In this document: positions 47,364-58,086 of the stretch, piece by piece
Position numbering within the stretch: position 1 is the stretch's first letter
Layout of the letters: each line of letters starts with the position of its first letter
Assembly: GCA_017857245.1 (NCBI GenBank)
Contig: JAFMDO010000002.1
Location: 1 to 64,000 of the forward strand
Reading direction: 5' to 3'
Origin: Pontimonas sp.
Lineage (GTDB): Bacteria; Actinomycetota; Actinomycetes; Actinomycetales; Microbacteriaceae
DNA: 64,000 nt
Program-made: the position numbers and the translations under genes
The notes under the pieces: model-generated
Database searches by the model: none
Told to the model about the DNA's origin: nothing
What the model saw: the letters and a program-made list of their open reading frames with translations, nothing else

Positions 47364-48870
47364 CACCACACTGGATGATTTCTTGGCGCAGGCCAGCACA
47401 CGAAGCGTGACACCGGTACTGCGCCGCTTATTTGTCGATAGCGAGACCCCCATGGGTTTGTATCGAAAACTCGGCAACACCCTGGGTTCCTTCTTGCTCG
47501 AATCTGCAGACCAAGCGGGCAAGTGGTCCAGGTACTCATTCCTAGGCGTTTCCGTCCACGGCATTCTCAGCGAGGCAGATGGGGTAGCGCGGTGGCGTGA
47601 CTGCGGGATGGGTGAGGAAGAGGCGTTTGGCGGCGAAGCTCCCACCGAGCCCCTGGAAGCGTTGAGAGCCCTAAATGCCCACTGGCTCAGCGAACCCGTA
47701 CCGGGGATGCCACCGTTCCCCGGTGGCCTGGTAGGTCACGTCGGCTGGGACATGGTGCGCCATCTAGAGAAACTCCCTGATGGCCCGCCATCCACGCACG
47801 ATGTGCCACCGATGTTCCTCTCGCTGGTAAAAGATTTTGTTGCTATCGACCACCACACCTCTGAAGTGGTGTTGGTGGCCCTCGTTCACCGCCAGGACGG
47901 AGCGAGAGAAGCAGACTTTTCTGAAGCCCTCGCGCGTCTTGATGCCCTGCACCACACCCTCGCTCAGCCCACACCTTCGACTCTTCACCGCCGCCACGAA
48001 CCCGCGGATATCGCTCCAGCACCGAGTATCGAAAAGGCGGTCTTTTTGGACATGGTGGAACGCGCCAAAGGCCACATTCGCGATGGCGACGTGTTCCAGG
48101 TCGTCGTGTCCCAAGCATTTCACCAGGAGGTCACAGCGAGCGCTCTGGAGGTCTACCGAGTGTTGCGGCAGCTTAATCCCAGCCCATACATGTACCTACT
48201 CGAGTGCGAAACGAGCTCCGGGGTTCCGTATCAGGTGGTGGGATCCTCCCCGGAGGCTCTGGTGACGATTACGGGGGACCGCGTTGTTTCCCACCCCATC
48301 GCTGGCTCCAGGCCACGGGGGACAACCCCGGGGGAAGACAGTGCCCATGCAGAGTCGTTGTTGGGGGACCAGAAGGAAAAATCCGAGCATCTCATGCTCG
48401 TCGATTTGGCTCGAAACGACCTCTCGAAGGTGTCCCAAGCAGGCTCGGTGGATGTCACTGAATTCATGCATGTCGAGCGTTTTAGCCACATCATGCACCT
48501 CGTGTCCACCGTCGAGGGCACTCTCTCCCAAGACGTCACCAGCGTCGAGGTGTTCGAAGCCACTTTCCCGGCCGGCACCCTCTCTGGTGCACCAAAACCC
48601 AGGGCTTTAGAGATCATCGACGACCTAGAGCCGGTGCAGCGCGGCGTCTATGGCGGAGTGGTCGGGTATTTCGGCCACAGCGGAGATGCTGACTTAGCGA
48701 TCACGATTCGAACCCTCTTCATGAGCGAAGGCCACGCCATCGTCCAGGCAGGCGCAGGAATCGTTGCCGAGTCACACCCCGAGAGCGAATACGCGGAAAC
48801 CATTCATAAGGCGAGCGCGCCCATCAGGGCGATTCGGGTGGCAAATGCGTTGAGTTCAGGTACGGCGTGA
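47353..48870 (+). CDS. trpE: Anthranilate synthase component I
   Basis: Converts chorismate to anthranilate with ammonia from a TrpG partner not found here. The N-terminal LLESADQAG is the tryptophan feedback site. SPEALVTITGDRVVSHPIAG, FPAGTLSGAPKPRA and GVYGGVVGYF belong to the chorismate site. The usual DLARNDLGRV reads DLARNDLSKV. About 505 aa from ATG 47353, which has GGGGAG upstream; the frame before it lies in hisI. No leader peptide or attenuator can fit. Confidence 0.95.
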   Translation: MVADTTLDDFLAQASTRSVTPVLRRLFVDSETPMGLYRKLGNTLGSFLLESADQAGKWSRYSFLGVSVHGILSEADGVARWRDCGMGEEEAFGGEAPTEPLEALRALNAHWLSEPVPGMPPFPGGLVGHVGWDMVRHLEKLPDGPPSTHDVPPMFLSLVKDFVAIDHHTSEVVLVALVHRQDGAREADFSEALARLDALHHTLAQPTPSTLHRRHEPADIAPAPSIEKAVFLDMVERAKGHIRDGDVFQVVVSQAFHQEVTASALEVYRVLRQLNPSPYMYLLECETSSGVPYQVVGSSPEALVTITGDRVVSHPIAGSRPRGTTPGEDSAHAESLLGDQKEKSEHLMLVDLARNDLSKVSQAGSVDVTEFMHVERFSHIMHLVSTVEGTLSQDVTSVEVFEATFPAGTLSGAPKPRALEIIDDLEPVQRGVYGGVVGYFGHSGDADLAITIRTLFMSEGHAIVQAGAGIVAESHPESEYAETIHKASAPIRAIRVANALSSGTA

Positions 48871-49409
48871 AAGCCGCACACCATCTGCTCTCCCTGGGGG
48901 GCCTGGGGGTTGCTCTCATAGCGTTCACCCTGACCTGGTGGGAAGGGTTCCTCACCACCGGAACTTCTTTTGCTCTCTCTGGGGGCGAGGGAGAACCCTT
49001 CGCGTGGAGCCTCACCCTCGCAGCCGGTGCCAGCTACACCGCAGCACTGCTGCTTCGGCGCTTAACCAAGAGGGTGGCCCTGGGGCTACAAACTCTGCTC
49101 GCCGGTGGGGCAGCGGGAGCGCTCCTGGCCGTCAGCTCTTTTCCCGCCGCAGCTGTGCAAGAGGTCCTAGCAACGGCCACCGGGATTTCGGGGCCAGCGG
49201 CGCTGGAAGGGCTTGACACCATTTTGGCGACGGGTTCCGAAGGGTTGGCTATCGCGGCCCTTTTCGCCGGAGCCCTAGGCGGAGTGCTAGGACAATTCGG
49301 AGGCAGGGACACCCCTCGCGGGGATCGGTTCTCACCCCGCCACTCCGGCTCGGATGATTCTCTGGGAGCTTGGGATTCCCTGAGTGATGGGCGGGACCCG
49401 ACCGCGTAG
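48867..49409 (+). CDS. Tryptophan-operon-associated membrane protein (TIGR02234 type)
   Basis: A hydrophobic protein of 180 aa with about four membrane helices (near residues 7-24, 49-65, 75-95 and 125-143) and a charged disordered C-terminus. Proteins of this kind occur between trpE and trpC in actinobacteria (Rv1610 in M. tuberculosis); their role is unknown. GTG 48867 overlaps the trpE stop by 4 bp. Confidence 0.87.
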   Translation: MKAAHHLLSLGGLGVALIAFTLTWWEGFLTTGTSFALSGGEGEPFAWSLTLAAGASYTAALLLRRLTKRVALGLQTLLAGGAAGALLAVSSFPAAAVQEVLATATGISGPAALEGLDTILATGSEGLAIAALFAGALGGVLGQFGGRDTPRGDRFSPRHSGSDDSLGAWDSLSDGRDPTA

Positions 49410-49438
49410 ACTGGAGTCACGAATTGGCAAGGAGCATC

Positions 49439-49666
49439 ATGAATACCACCACTGAACCAGGCCACGGCCATTCCCCCGCAGCGTGGACAGCCGTGATCGT
49501 CATGATTGTCACACTTTCTGTGGGAACGGTCGCCTTTTTCTTCGCCATGTGGTGGCTTGTTATTGCAAGTTTCGTTGCCACGGTAGTGGGTTGGGGCCTG
49601 GGATTTGCTCTTTCCGCCATGGGGTGGGGAGCAAACGGGCCGAAGTATCAGCCCAAGGGTCATTAG
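49439..49666 (+). CDS. Small two-helix membrane protein in the trp operon (HGxxP type, function unknown)
   Basis: 75 aa. A short hydrophilic N-terminus with GHGHSPAAWTAV is followed by two hydrophobic helices (about residues 16-36 and 38-60) and the tail NGPKYQPKGH. Small proteins with this HGHSxAAW motif occur near trpC in actinobacteria. ATG 49439 is selected by AAGGAG (49429-49433); the TTG at 49424 is less likely. TAGACT at 49406-49411 is a possible promoter box. trpC follows with no gap. Confidence 0.82.
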   Translation: MNTTTEPGHGHSPAAWTAVIVMIVTLSVGTVAFFFAMWWLVIASFVATVVGWGLGFALSAMGWGANGPKYQPKGH

Positions 49667-50440
49667 GTGCTGACCGGCCTCTTTGAGGGCGCCCGCGAGG
49701 ACGCTGCGCGCCGGGAGCGAACACTGCCGCTGCATGACGTCGAAAAGCGCGCTAGAGCGGCACGCCCTGTCAGAGACGGCCTTCGCGCCCTCGCTCCCAG
49801 GGACACCATTCACGTCATTGCGGAAATCAAACGCAAGAGCCCCTCGAAGGGTGAATTAGCGCCGATTTCTGACCCGGTGTCACTGGCTCTCGACTATGAA
49901 GCGGGGGGCGCGAGCGTGATCAGCGTGTTAACGGAGGGCCGGGCTTTTGGTGGCTCCTTGGAGGACCTCGCTGCTGTGTCGGAGGCAGTGCAGATCCCGG
50001 TTCTTCGCAAAGATTTTCTCGAAACCGAGTATCAAGTCATTGAAGCCAGGGCCCACGGCGCAGACCTGATTTTGCTGATTATGGCTGGTCTCTCAGATGA
50101 GCGAGCGTTGCGGTTGATGGGGGTGGCCAAAGACTGGGGCATGCAAGCGCTTGTGGAGGCCCACACTCCCGGGGAAGTCGATCGGGCTATTGGCATCGGC
50201 GCCGATATCGTCGGTGTGAATGCGAGGGACCTCGTGACCTTTGAGCTTGACCCCACTCTCTTTGGTGCGATGGTTCCCCGTTTCCCAGAGGGTGTTCTCC
50301 GGGTTGCTGAATCAGCGGTAGCAGTTTCACAGGATGTCACCCGCTACCGTGAACAGGGGGCGCACGCCGTGCTGGTGGGCGAAGCACTGGTGACCGGAGC
50401 AAACCCACGCCAACGCGTAGAGGAGTTTGTGGCGGCATGA
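49667..50440 (+). CDS. trpC: Indole-3-glycerol phosphate synthase
   Basis: Fourth step of tryptophan synthesis. [15 protein letters not shown] holds the catalytic lysines, and [33 protein letters not shown] and [10 protein letters not shown] are family motifs. 257 aa. GTG 49667 follows the preceding stop directly. trpD and trpF are not next to it. The end overlaps trpB by 4 bp. Confidence 0.96.
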   Translation: MLTGLFEGAREDAARRERTLPLHDVEKRARAARPVRDGLRALAPRDTIHVIAEIKRKSPSKGELAPISDPVSLALDYEAGGASVISVLTEGRAFGGSLEDLAAVSEAVQIPVLRKDFLETEYQVIEARAHGADLILLIMAGLSDERALRLMGVAKDWGMQALVEAHTPGEVDRAIGIGADIVGVNARDLVTFELDPTLFGAMVPRFPEGVLRVAESAVAVSQDVTRYREQGAHAVLVGEALVTGANPRQRVEEFVAA

Positions 50441-51651
50441 ACGATAAGTTGTCCCTGGCCGAAGGCCCCTACTACGGAGAATTCGGCGGGAGATTCGTCC
50501 CCGAGTCTCTGATTCACGCCCTCGATGAACTCGAGAGTGCGTATAAGGCAGCCAAGCGAGACCCTGCTTTCCAGGAGGAACTCGCGCATTTGCACACGAC
50601 CTACTCAGGCCGTCCTTCGATCATCACTGAGGCGCACCGTTTCGCGGAGCACTGTGGCGGGGCGCGTGTGTTCCTCAAGCGCGAAGACCTCAACCACACC
50701 GGTAGCCACAAAATCAACAACGTCCTGGGTCAAGCCCTCTTGGCAAAGCGACTGGGGAAAACCCGACTAATCGCGGAAACAGGAGCGGGGCAGCACGGTG
50801 TCGCTACTGCGACGGCCGCAGCGCTGATGGGGATGAGCTGCGTGGTCTATATGGGGGAAGTTGACACTGAACGCCAAGCCCTCAATGTGGCACGGATGCG
50901 ACTGCTCGGGGCTGAAGTTGTGGCGGTCACGACCGGCTCCAGGACTCTCAAAGATGCCATCAACGATGCGATGCGGGACTGGGTGTCCAGCGTTGAAACC
51001 ACCCACTACCTCTTGGGCACGGTGGCCGGGCCCCATCCGTTCCCTCTGATGGTTCGCGACTTCCATTCCATCATCGGTGTTGAAGCGCGCGCCCAGATGC
51101 TCGAATTGACCGGGGTGCTGCCCACCGCAGTGACGGCGTGTGTCGGGGGCGGCTCAAATGCGATGGGAATCTTCCACGCGTTTTTGGACGACCAGGACGT
51201 CCAGCTCGTGGGCTACGAAGCCGGTGGTGACGGCGCCGAAACCGCTCATCATGCTGCCACCATCACCAAAGGCAGGCCCGGCATGTTGCACGGAGCGCGG
51301 TCTTTGGTGCTTCAGGACGAAGATGGTCAGACGATCGAGTCTCACTCCATCTCAGCGGGTTTGGATTACCCAGGTGTTGGACCGGAACACGCATGGCTCG
51401 CCGGACTGGGGCGCGCTAGCTATGTGCCAATCACCGACGATCAGGCAATGCAGGCGCTTCGCTTGCTATCCCAAACCGAGGGAATAATTCCTGCCATTGA
51501 GACCGCACACGCGCTCGCGGGGACGCAACTGCTCGGGCAGCAACTCGGCGAGGGAGCCACCATTCTGGTGTCTCTCAGTGGCCGCGGTGACAAAGACATG
51601 GAAACTGCCGGGCGCTACTTCCAGCTTCTCGAACCCGGTTCCGCGTCATGA
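50437..51651 (+). CDS. trpB: Tryptophan synthase beta chain
   Basis: PLP enzyme that joins indole and serine. The PLP Lys lies in [32 protein letters not shown] is the substrate loop, and [11 protein letters not shown] binds the PLP phosphate. 404 aa. ATG 50437 overlaps trpC; the end overlaps trpA as ATGA. Confidence 0.97.
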   Translation: MNDKLSLAEGPYYGEFGGRFVPESLIHALDELESAYKAAKRDPAFQEELAHLHTTYSGRPSIITEAHRFAEHCGGARVFLKREDLNHTGSHKINNVLGQALLAKRLGKTRLIAETGAGQHGVATATAAALMGMSCVVYMGEVDTERQALNVARMRLLGAEVVAVTTGSRTLKDAINDAMRDWVSSVETTHYLLGTVAGPHPFPLMVRDFHSIIGVEARAQMLELTGVLPTAVTACVGGGSNAMGIFHAFLDDQDVQLVGYEAGGDGAETAHHAATITKGRPGMLHGARSLVLQDEDGQTIESHSISAGLDYPGVGPEHAWLAGLGRASYVPITDDQAMQALRLLSQTEGIIPAIETAHALAGTQLLGQQLGEGATILVSLSGRGDKDMETAGRYFQLLEPGSAS

Positions 51652-52436
51652 CACTGAGCGTTCAGGAAACCATCGCTCAGCGCAAAGCTCAGGGTCACGG
51701 AACTCTCGTGGCCTACCTTCCCGTGGGGTATCCCGATCTTGCCACCAGTGTTGAGGCAAGCATCGCGGTGCTCAACTCAGGGGCCGACATCCTCGAATTG
51801 GGAGTTCCCTACAGCGATCCGGTCATGGATGGAACCGTTATCGCCCGGGCAACCCAGACGGCTTTGGAACGCGGCTTCAAACTTCGCCACGTGTTTCCCG
51901 CGGTGGCCGAGATAGTCAAGGCCACCGGGAAGCCGGTACTGGTTATGACCTACTGGAACCCTGTTGTGCAATACGGGGTGGAAAAATTTGCCACCGACCT
52001 CAAGGCCGCGGGTGGCGCTGGGCTCATTACCCCCGACCTGATTCCCGACGAAGCCTCAGACTGGCTGGACATATCAGAGCGTCTGGAACTTGAACGGGTG
52101 TTCCTGGCCGCTCCCTCGTCTTCGGATTCCCGACTGCATGTTGCCGGAGAACAGTCCAAGGGCTTCGTCTATGCCGTCTCCACCATGGGGATTACGGGAA
52201 CCCGGATCGATGTGGATTCCGCTGCTAGGGGTTTAGTCGAGCGGATTTATGCGCAGGGCGCTGAAGCCACCTGTGTTGGTTTGGGGATTTCCACGGCAGA
52301 GCATGTCACAGATGTCGTGGGGTTTGCCGATGGAGCGATCGTTGGGTCCGCACTCGTTCGAGCGCTCAGCGAGGGAGGGGTGGGCGCCGTGGGAGAACTG
52401 GCGCAATCGCTTGCTTCCGGCACCAAACGCAACTAG
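51648..52436 (+). CDS. trpA: Tryptophan synthase alpha chain
   Basis: Cleaves indole-3-glycerol phosphate and channels indole to TrpB. The catalytic Glu is in [15 protein letters not shown] and the Asp in [11 protein letters not shown]. Phosphate loops [13 protein letters not shown] and VGLGIST are present. 262 aa. ATG 51648 overlaps trpB by 4 bp. Confidence 0.97.
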   Translation: MTLSVQETIAQRKAQGHGTLVAYLPVGYPDLATSVEASIAVLNSGADILELGVPYSDPVMDGTVIARATQTALERGFKLRHVFPAVAEIVKATGKPVLVMTYWNPVVQYGVEKFATDLKAAGGAGLITPDLIPDEASDWLDISERLELERVFLAAPSSSDSRLHVAGEQSKGFVYAVSTMGITGTRIDVDSAARGLVERIYAQGAEATCVGLGISTAEHVTDVVGFADGAIVGSALVRALSEGGVGAVGELAQSLASGTKRN

Positions 52437-52442
52437 TACCCT
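52437..52442 (+). promoter_or_regulatory. Probable -10 box of the lgt promoter
   Basis: TACCCT begins just after the trpA stop and would give a leader of about 15 nt containing GAGAGG (about 52453-52458) before ATG 52464. Confidence 0.35.
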
Positions 52443-52463
52443 GGTGGGTAACGAGAGGTAACA

Positions 52464-53465
52464 ATGGATTTCAACGGTATCCCCAGCCCCGATGCAGCGT
52501 GGCGGTCATTCAACATCGGCCAATGGCTCCGCGATCTTGGCTTGGACTGGTTCGGCCTGAACCTTCAAATTAACGCTTATGCGTTGTTTATCCTCGCGGG
52601 GATCGGACTTGCGCTCTGGATCAGCAACACCAGGCTGGTCAATCGCGGCGCAGAGCCCTGGGTGGTTCTGGATATCGCACTGTGGGCTGTGCCTTTGGGA
52701 ATTCTCGGAGGAAGGCTCTACCACGTCATCACGCATCCCGCGGATTACTTTTATGAGGGAGCCAACCTCCTGCGAGTGTTCTATGTCTGGGAGGGCGGGC
52801 TCGCGATTTTTGGAGCCATCTCCCTCGGTGCGGTAGGAGCATTCATCGGAGCGAAGCAAAGCGGCCTCCGCTTCAGCGCGTATGTGGATGCCCTCGCGCC
52901 AGGTTTGCTGGTCGCACAGGCCATGGGTCGATTGGGAAACTACTTCAATCAGGAGCTTTTTGGGGCCCCCACGGCTCTGCCCTGGGGGTTGCAGATTGAC
53001 CGACCCAACGCCGCTATCCCCATTGGGCTTCCTGACGACACGCTCTTTCACCCCACGTTTGCCTACGAGATGCTCTGGAACCTCCTCGGTGCCGCAGTGA
53101 TCGTATGGCTAGGACGGAAGTTTACGCTTCAGTGGGGTCGCCAAATGGGTCTGTATCTCGTCTGGTACGGAACAGGGCGTGCTTTTCTGGAAACGCTTCG
53201 TCTTGACCCTGCAGAGCTCCTGCTCGGTGTGCGGGTCAACATCTGGGGCGCTCTCGCAGCGATTGTTCTGGGCCTGATCATTGTGATGGTGCAAGGACGT
53301 CGCCATCCAGGGACCGAGCCAGGCCCGTACCGGCCTGGCAGAGAATGGTCAGCCGAGCCTGCGATAGACTCTGAGGACGATTATTACGTTGTCCCTGAAG
53401 ACCAGGACGACAACGACCACGAGAGCGAAGCCACGGTCACAAACCGCAAGGAATCTGCCTCCTAG
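52464..53465 (+). CDS. lgt: Prolipoprotein diacylglyceryl transferase
   Basis: Transfers diacylglycerol to the lipobox Cys of preprolipoproteins in the membrane. Seven hydrophobic helices can be traced. WEGGLAIFGA, GRLGNYFNQELFG and HPTFAYEMLWNL are the Lgt motifs with the key Arg, Asn and His. 333 aa, with a long acidic cytoplasmic tail from about residue 275. ATG 52464 has GAGAGG upstream. It follows trpA, as in other actinobacteria. Confidence 0.95.
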   Translation: MDFNGIPSPDAAWRSFNIGQWLRDLGLDWFGLNLQINAYALFILAGIGLALWISNTRLVNRGAEPWVVLDIALWAVPLGILGGRLYHVITHPADYFYEGANLLRVFYVWEGGLAIFGAISLGAVGAFIGAKQSGLRFSAYVDALAPGLLVAQAMGRLGNYFNQELFGAPTALPWGLQIDRPNAAIPIGLPDDTLFHPTFAYEMLWNLLGAAVIVWLGRKFTLQWGRQMGLYLVWYGTGRAFLETLRLDPAELLLGVRVNIWGALAAIVLGLIIVMVQGRRHPGTEPGPYRPGREWSAEPAIDSEDDYYVVPEDQDDNDHESEATVTNRKESAS

Positions 53466-53508
53466 TATTCTCAGGGCCAGCGACGTCCCACCCCTAGTAA
53501 CTGATTTT

Positions 53509-53514
53509 TAGGAT
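53509..53514 (+). promoter_or_regulatory. Probable -10 box of the gltBD promoter
   Basis: TAGGAT after a T run lies 6 nt before ATG 53521, fitting leaderless transcription. The AGGA inside it could also serve as a ribosome binding site on a longer transcript, so the assignment is open. Confidence 0.35.
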
Positions 53515-53520
53515 GGTGAC

Positions 53521-56500
53521 ATGACTTCAGCAGTGCCCTTTGAGCGTTGGAACTCCGCTCCCAAACCCTCTGGTTTGTATAACGCCGCCCACGACCGTGA
53601 CGCGTGTGGGCTGGCGATGGTGGCGACCCTTCGTGGCACACCTGGGCACGACATTGTCGAAAAAGCCCTGGAAGCATTGCGCAACCTCGAACACCGCGGC
53701 GCGGTGGGTTCGGATGAAGGAACCGGCGACGGCGCCGGCATCGTCACCCAAATTCCTGACACCTTTTTCCGTGGTGTGGTGGACTTCGAGTTGCCCGCAA
53801 AGGGCCACTTTGCCGTTGGAACAGCGTTCCTCCCGCTAGATCCTGCCGAGCGAGAAAGTGAGAAGCTCGGGATTGAAGCGATCGTGGCTCACGAGGGACT
53901 AGTCACGCTGGGCTGGCGTGACGTCCCTGTCCATCCAGAAATCCTCGGTGACCTCGCCAGAGAGGCCATGCCATATTTTGAGCAGGTGTTTCTCGCCGGC
54001 CCTGAAGGGCGCAAGCTTTCGGGAATCGAGCTCGATCGAGTTACCTTTCGCGTGAGGAAAAGGTGTGAGCGAGAGCTTGGGTCCTACTTCCCCTCACTTT
54101 CGTGTCGCACCATGGTCTACAAGGGAATGGTCACCACCCTGCAGCTAGGGCCTTTCTATGAGGACCTCAGTCAACCGGAGTTTCATTCCACTCTGGCTCT
54201 CGTGCATTCCCGCTTCTCCACCAACACTTTTCCCTCGTGGCCGCTGGCGCAACCATTCCGGATGATCGCACATAACGGTGAAATCAACACGATTCGCGCC
54301 AACCGCAACTGGATGAGCGCACGGCAAAACCAGCTGGAATCTTCCCTGTTGGGTGATCTCCAGCCCCTGTTACCCATCGTCTCCGAAGGGGGTTCCGACT
54401 CTGCCTCGTTTGACGAGGTTGTCGAACTCTTGACGCTGTCGGGGCGTTCTCTTCCGCACGCCATCATGATGATGGTCCCTGAGGCTTGGGAGAACCAAGC
54501 CGATATTGACCCCAAGGTTCGCGACTTTTATGAATACCACTCGATGATGATGGAGCCTTGGGATGGTCCTGCAGCGCTAGTCTTCACCGACGGTTCGCTG
54601 GTTGGGGCGACTCTGGACCGCAATGGGTTGCGTCCCGGTCGCTATGTGATCACCTCCGACGGGCTCATTATCCTGGCCAGCGAGATTGGCGTGTTGGACG
54701 TTGATCCCTCGACCGTCGTGCGCAAAGGCCGCCTGCGACCAGGGGCCATGCTCTTGGCTGACACGGTCGAAGGACGCCTCATCGAAGACGATGAGCTGAA
54801 GCTTCAGCTCGCCCACGAAAAGCCCTGGGGTGAATGGGTTCGAGACAACCGCATCGAGTTTGCGAAATTGCCTGAGCGCGAGCACATTGTGCACACTCCC
54901 AGCTCGATTCGCCGCCGTCAGAGAACCTTCGGCTATACCGAGGAAGAGGTGCGGATCCTTCTGGCACCGATGGGGCAAAACGCCGCTGAGCCACTGGGAG
55001 CAATGGGGTCGGATACCCCCATTGCGGCCATCTCTGATCGACCCAGACTGATTTTTGACTACTTCACCCAGCAGTTCGCTCAAGTGACAAACCCGCCCCT
55101 GGATTCGATTCGGGAAGAAATCGTGACGTCGATGGCCAGCGGCTTGGGCCCCGAGCGGAACCTCCTAGCGGCTACGCCGGGCCATGCGACGCAGGTGTCG
55201 CTCGATTTTCCCGTCATCGACAACGATGAGTTAGCAAAAATTGAGCACCTGCGACTGCCCGATGGCGACCGCGCGTCCTTCACCCTCAACGGCCTCTACC
55301 GCGTGGATGAGGGCGCCCAAGGCCTCAAGCAACGCTTAGACGAACTGTGTGCGGAAGCCGATAGCGCGATTGATCGCGGGGCCCAATTCCTCGTGCTGAG
55401 TGACCGTGATTCCCACCAGGACTTAGCGCCGATTCCGTCGCTGTTGATGTTGTCTGCTGTTCATCACCACCTGATCCGCGGACATAAGCGCATGCAGGTT
55501 GGTCTTGTGGTCCAGTCGGGGGATGTCCGAGAAGTCCACCATGTTGCTCTGCTGATCGGTTTTGGGGCTTCAGCTGTCAACCCCTATCTCGCGATGGAAA
55601 CCGTCGAACTTCTGGCAAGAACGGGAGTTATTGAATTGGTCGCGCCAGAAGTCGCGGTGCGAAATGTGATCAAGGCTCTGGGGAAAGGGGTGTTGAAGAT
55701 CATGAGCAAGATGGGTATCTCGACGGTGGCTTCATACGCCGGGGCACAAGCCTTCGAGGCCATTGGTCTCAGCCCAGAGTTGATCGACGCATATTTCAGC
55801 GGAACCACCACGGTCATCGGTGGTGTGGGGCTCGAAGTCATTGCCTCTGAGAACGAATCCAGGCACAGGCTGGCCTATCCGATTGCATCGGGGACCAACC
55901 CCCACGAGGTACTGCCGGTCGGTGGGGAATACCAATGGCGCCGCGAAGGTCCACCACACCTGTTCAACCCTGAAACCGTCTTCGCCCTCCAGCACGCCAC
56001 CCGTTCTAAGAGCTTTGACCTGTTCCGGACTTACACCAAGAGCGTCGATGACCAAGCGGAGCGGTTGATGACGTTGCGGGGGCTTTTTGCACTGAAGACC
56101 GAGGGCCGGGAGCCCATCCCGGTGAGTGAGGTCGAGTCAGTTGGTGCCATCATTTCCCGGTTCACCACCGGGGCAATGAGCATGGGAGCGATTTCGCCCG
56201 AAATGCACGAAACCTTAGCCGTTGCGATGAACGAAATGGGAGCACGCTCCAATACGGGGGAGGGTGGCGAGTCACCGGAACGCCTTCGGGATCCGAAACG
56301 CCGCAGCAAGATCAAACAGGTCGCCTCGGGCCGCTTCGGTGTGACCAGCTACTACCTGACTATGGCAGAGGACCTGCAGATCAAGATGGCTCAGGGCGCC
56401 AAACCGGGCGAAGGTGGCCAGCTGCCGGCCAATAAGGTGTATCCCTGGATTGCCACACTGCGTCATGGCACCCCCGGCGTGGGACTGATTTCACCCCCAC

Positions 56501-58086
56501 CTCACCACGATATTTACTCGATTGAAGACCTCAAACAGCTGATTTTTGACCTCAAACGTGCCAATCCCGTGGCCAGGGTTCATGTGAAGTTGGTGAGCCA
56601 ATCGGGTATTGGGGCAGTGGCTACGGGAGTGGCGAAGGCCAAAGCCGATGTGGTGTTGATTTCTGGCCACGATGGTGGCACCGGAGCGAGCCCCCTGAAT
56701 TCACTCAAACACGCCGGCACCCCCTGGGAAATCGGTCTGGCGGAGGCCCAACAGACTCTCGTGGCCAACAACCTGAGGGGTCGAGTGACCCTCCAGGTGG
56801 ATGGGCAGATGAAGACGGGCCGAGATGTCATCATTGCTGCCTTGTTGGGAGCGGAAGAGTATGGTTTCGCCACGGCCCCGATGGTGGTGAGCGGCTGCAT
56901 TTTGATGCGCGTGTGCCACCTGGACACCTGTCCGGTAGGCGTGGCCACTCAGAACCCAGAATTGCGCAAGCGCTTTAGTGGAACACCAGAATTTGTGAAG
57001 ACCTTCTTCGAGTTCCTTGCCGAGGAAGTGCGGGAATACCTGTCCCAACTGGGTTTCCGGTCCTTGGAGGAGGCGATCGGCCAGGTCGGGCTCTTGGATG
57101 TTGACCGCGCGATCCACCATTGGAAAGCTGACGGGTTGGATTTCACTCCCATCCTCTCAGACCGCCACCTCGCCTCAGGTGCTGCGTTGGCGAAGGCGGA
57201 GGGTCAAGACCACGAGTTGGAGAAACACTTCGACCAGCAGCTCCTCGAGCTATCGCAACCTGCGCTCACCTCGGGGACGCCGGTCACGATTAAGCTCCCG
57301 ATTCGTAACACCGAACGCGCTGTTGGCACCCTCCTCGGGCACCACGTCACGGTGCGACACGGTGAAAATGGGCTTCCTGCCGACACCATTGGGGTTGAGC
57401 TGGAGGGGGCTGCCGGTCAATCTCTGGGAGCATTCTTGCCCGGCGGTATCTCGCTGCGACTCACCGGGGACGCCAACGACTACGTCGGCAAAGGGCTTTC
57501 CGGTGGCTCAATCGTGTTGCGCCCTCAGGTGGGCTCCATGTTTGCGCCCGAGCGCAACGTGATTGCGGGGAACGTCATTGGATATGGTGCGACCTCTGGC
57601 ACCATGTTCCTCTCCGGTGTCGTGGGGGAGCGTTTTCTGGTCAGGAACTCTGGCGCAACCGCTGTCGTTGAGGGGGTGGGGGACCACGCCCTGGAATATA
57701 TGACCGGTGGCCTAGCCTTGATTTTGGGGGACACAGGCCGCAACTTGGGTGCCGGGATGTCCGGTGGGAGTGCGTATATTCGAAACCTGCGCACGGAGCG
57801 TTTGAATAAGGAAGCCATGGTCGCGGGAGAGCTCGAAGTGAGCGGGCTTGGCAGTGCAGACGCCGAGATTGTGCTGGACCTGCTGGAGAAGCATTGGGAG
57901 CTGACAGGTTCGCCCTTGGCGCGAGTGTTGCTCGATGACCCAGAGGCAACCCTGGCGTCCATCCAGAAAGTAACCCCCCGGGATTTTCAAGCGGTTCTTC
58001 GCACCCGTGCTCAAGCCAACGAGGAAGGCCTCGATCTTGACGGGGATGTCGTGTGGAGCAGGATATTGGAGGTGACTGGTGGCTGA
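53521..58086 (+). CDS. gltB: Glutamate synthase, large subunit
   Basis: Makes glutamate from glutamine and 2-oxoglutarate. A short N-terminal propeptide precedes the Ntn amidohydrolase nucleophile Cys29 in DRDACGLAMVATL. The central and FMN-binding domains include STGAMSMGAISPEMHE-like and VSQSGIGAVATGVAKAKAD segments. The 3Fe-4S cysteines are in GCILMRVCHLDTCPVG (about residues 1126-1137), and the C-terminal beta-helix GXGXG domain follows. 1521 aa, normal. ATG 53521. The end overlaps gltD by 8 bp. Confidence 0.97.
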   Translation: MTSAVPFERWNSAPKPSGLYNAAHDRDACGLAMVATLRGTPGHDIVEKALEALRNLEHRGAVGSDEGTGDGAGIVTQIPDTFFRGVVDFELPAKGHFAVGTAFLPLDPAERESEKLGIEAIVAHEGLVTLGWRDVPVHPEILGDLAREAMPYFEQVFLAGPEGRKLSGIELDRVTFRVRKRCERELGSYFPSLSCRTMVYKGMVTTLQLGPFYEDLSQPEFHSTLALVHSRFSTNTFPSWPLAQPFRMIAHNGEINTIRANRNWMSARQNQLESSLLGDLQPLLPIVSEGGSDSASFDEVVELLTLSGRSLPHAIMMMVPEAWENQADIDPKVRDFYEYHSMMMEPWDGPAALVFTDGSLVGATLDRNGLRPGRYVITSDGLIILASEIGVLDVDPSTVVRKGRLRPGAMLLADTVEGRLIEDDELKLQLAHEKPWGEWVRDNRIEFAKLPEREHIVHTPSSIRRRQRTFGYTEEEVRILLAPMGQNAAEPLGAMGSDTPIAAISDRPRLIFDYFTQQFAQVTNPPLDSIREEIVTSMASGLGPERNLLAATPGHATQVSLDFPVIDNDELAKIEHLRLPDGDRASFTLNGLYRVDEGAQGLKQRLDELCAEADSAIDRGAQFLVLSDRDSHQDLAPIPSLLMLSAVHHHLIRGHKRMQVGLVVQSGDVREVHHVALLIGFGASAVNPYLAMETVELLARTGVIELVAPEVAVRNVIKALGKGVLKIMSKMGISTVASYAGAQAFEAIGLSPELIDAYFSGTTTVIGGVGLEVIASENESRHRLAYPIASGTNPHEVLPVGGEYQWRREGPPHLFNPETVFALQHATRSKSFDLFRTYTKSVDDQAERLMTLRGLFALKTEGREPIPVSEVESVGAIISRFTTGAMSMGAISPEMHETLAVAMNEMGARSNTGEGGESPERLRDPKRRSKIKQVASGRFGVTSYYLTMAEDLQIKMAQGAKPGEGGQLPANKVYPWIATLRHGTPGVGLISPPPHHDIYSIEDLKQLIFDLKRANPVARVHVKLVSQSGIGAVATGVAKAKADVVLISGHDGGTGASPLNSLKHAGTPWEIGLAEAQQTLVANNLRGRVTLQVDGQMKTGRDVIIAALLGAEEYGFATAPMVVSGCILMRVCHLDTCPVGVATQNPELRKRFSGTPEFVKTFFEFLAEEVREYLSQLGFRSLEEAIGQVGLLDVDRAIHHWKADGLDFTPILSDRHLASGAALAKAEGQDHELEKHFDQQLLELSQPALTSGTPVTIKLPIRNTERAVGTLLGHHVTVRHGENGLPADTIGVELEGAAGQSLGAFLPGGISLRLTGDANDYVGKGLSGGSIVLRPQVGSMFAPERNVIAGNVIGYGATSGTMFLSGVVGERFLVRNSGATAVVEGVGDHALEYMTGGLALILGDTGRNLGAGMSGGSAYIRNLRTERLNKEAMVAGELEVSGLGSADAEIVLDLLEKHWELTGSPLARVLLDDPEATLASIQKVTPRDFQAVLRTRAQANEEGLDLDGDVVWSRILEVTGG

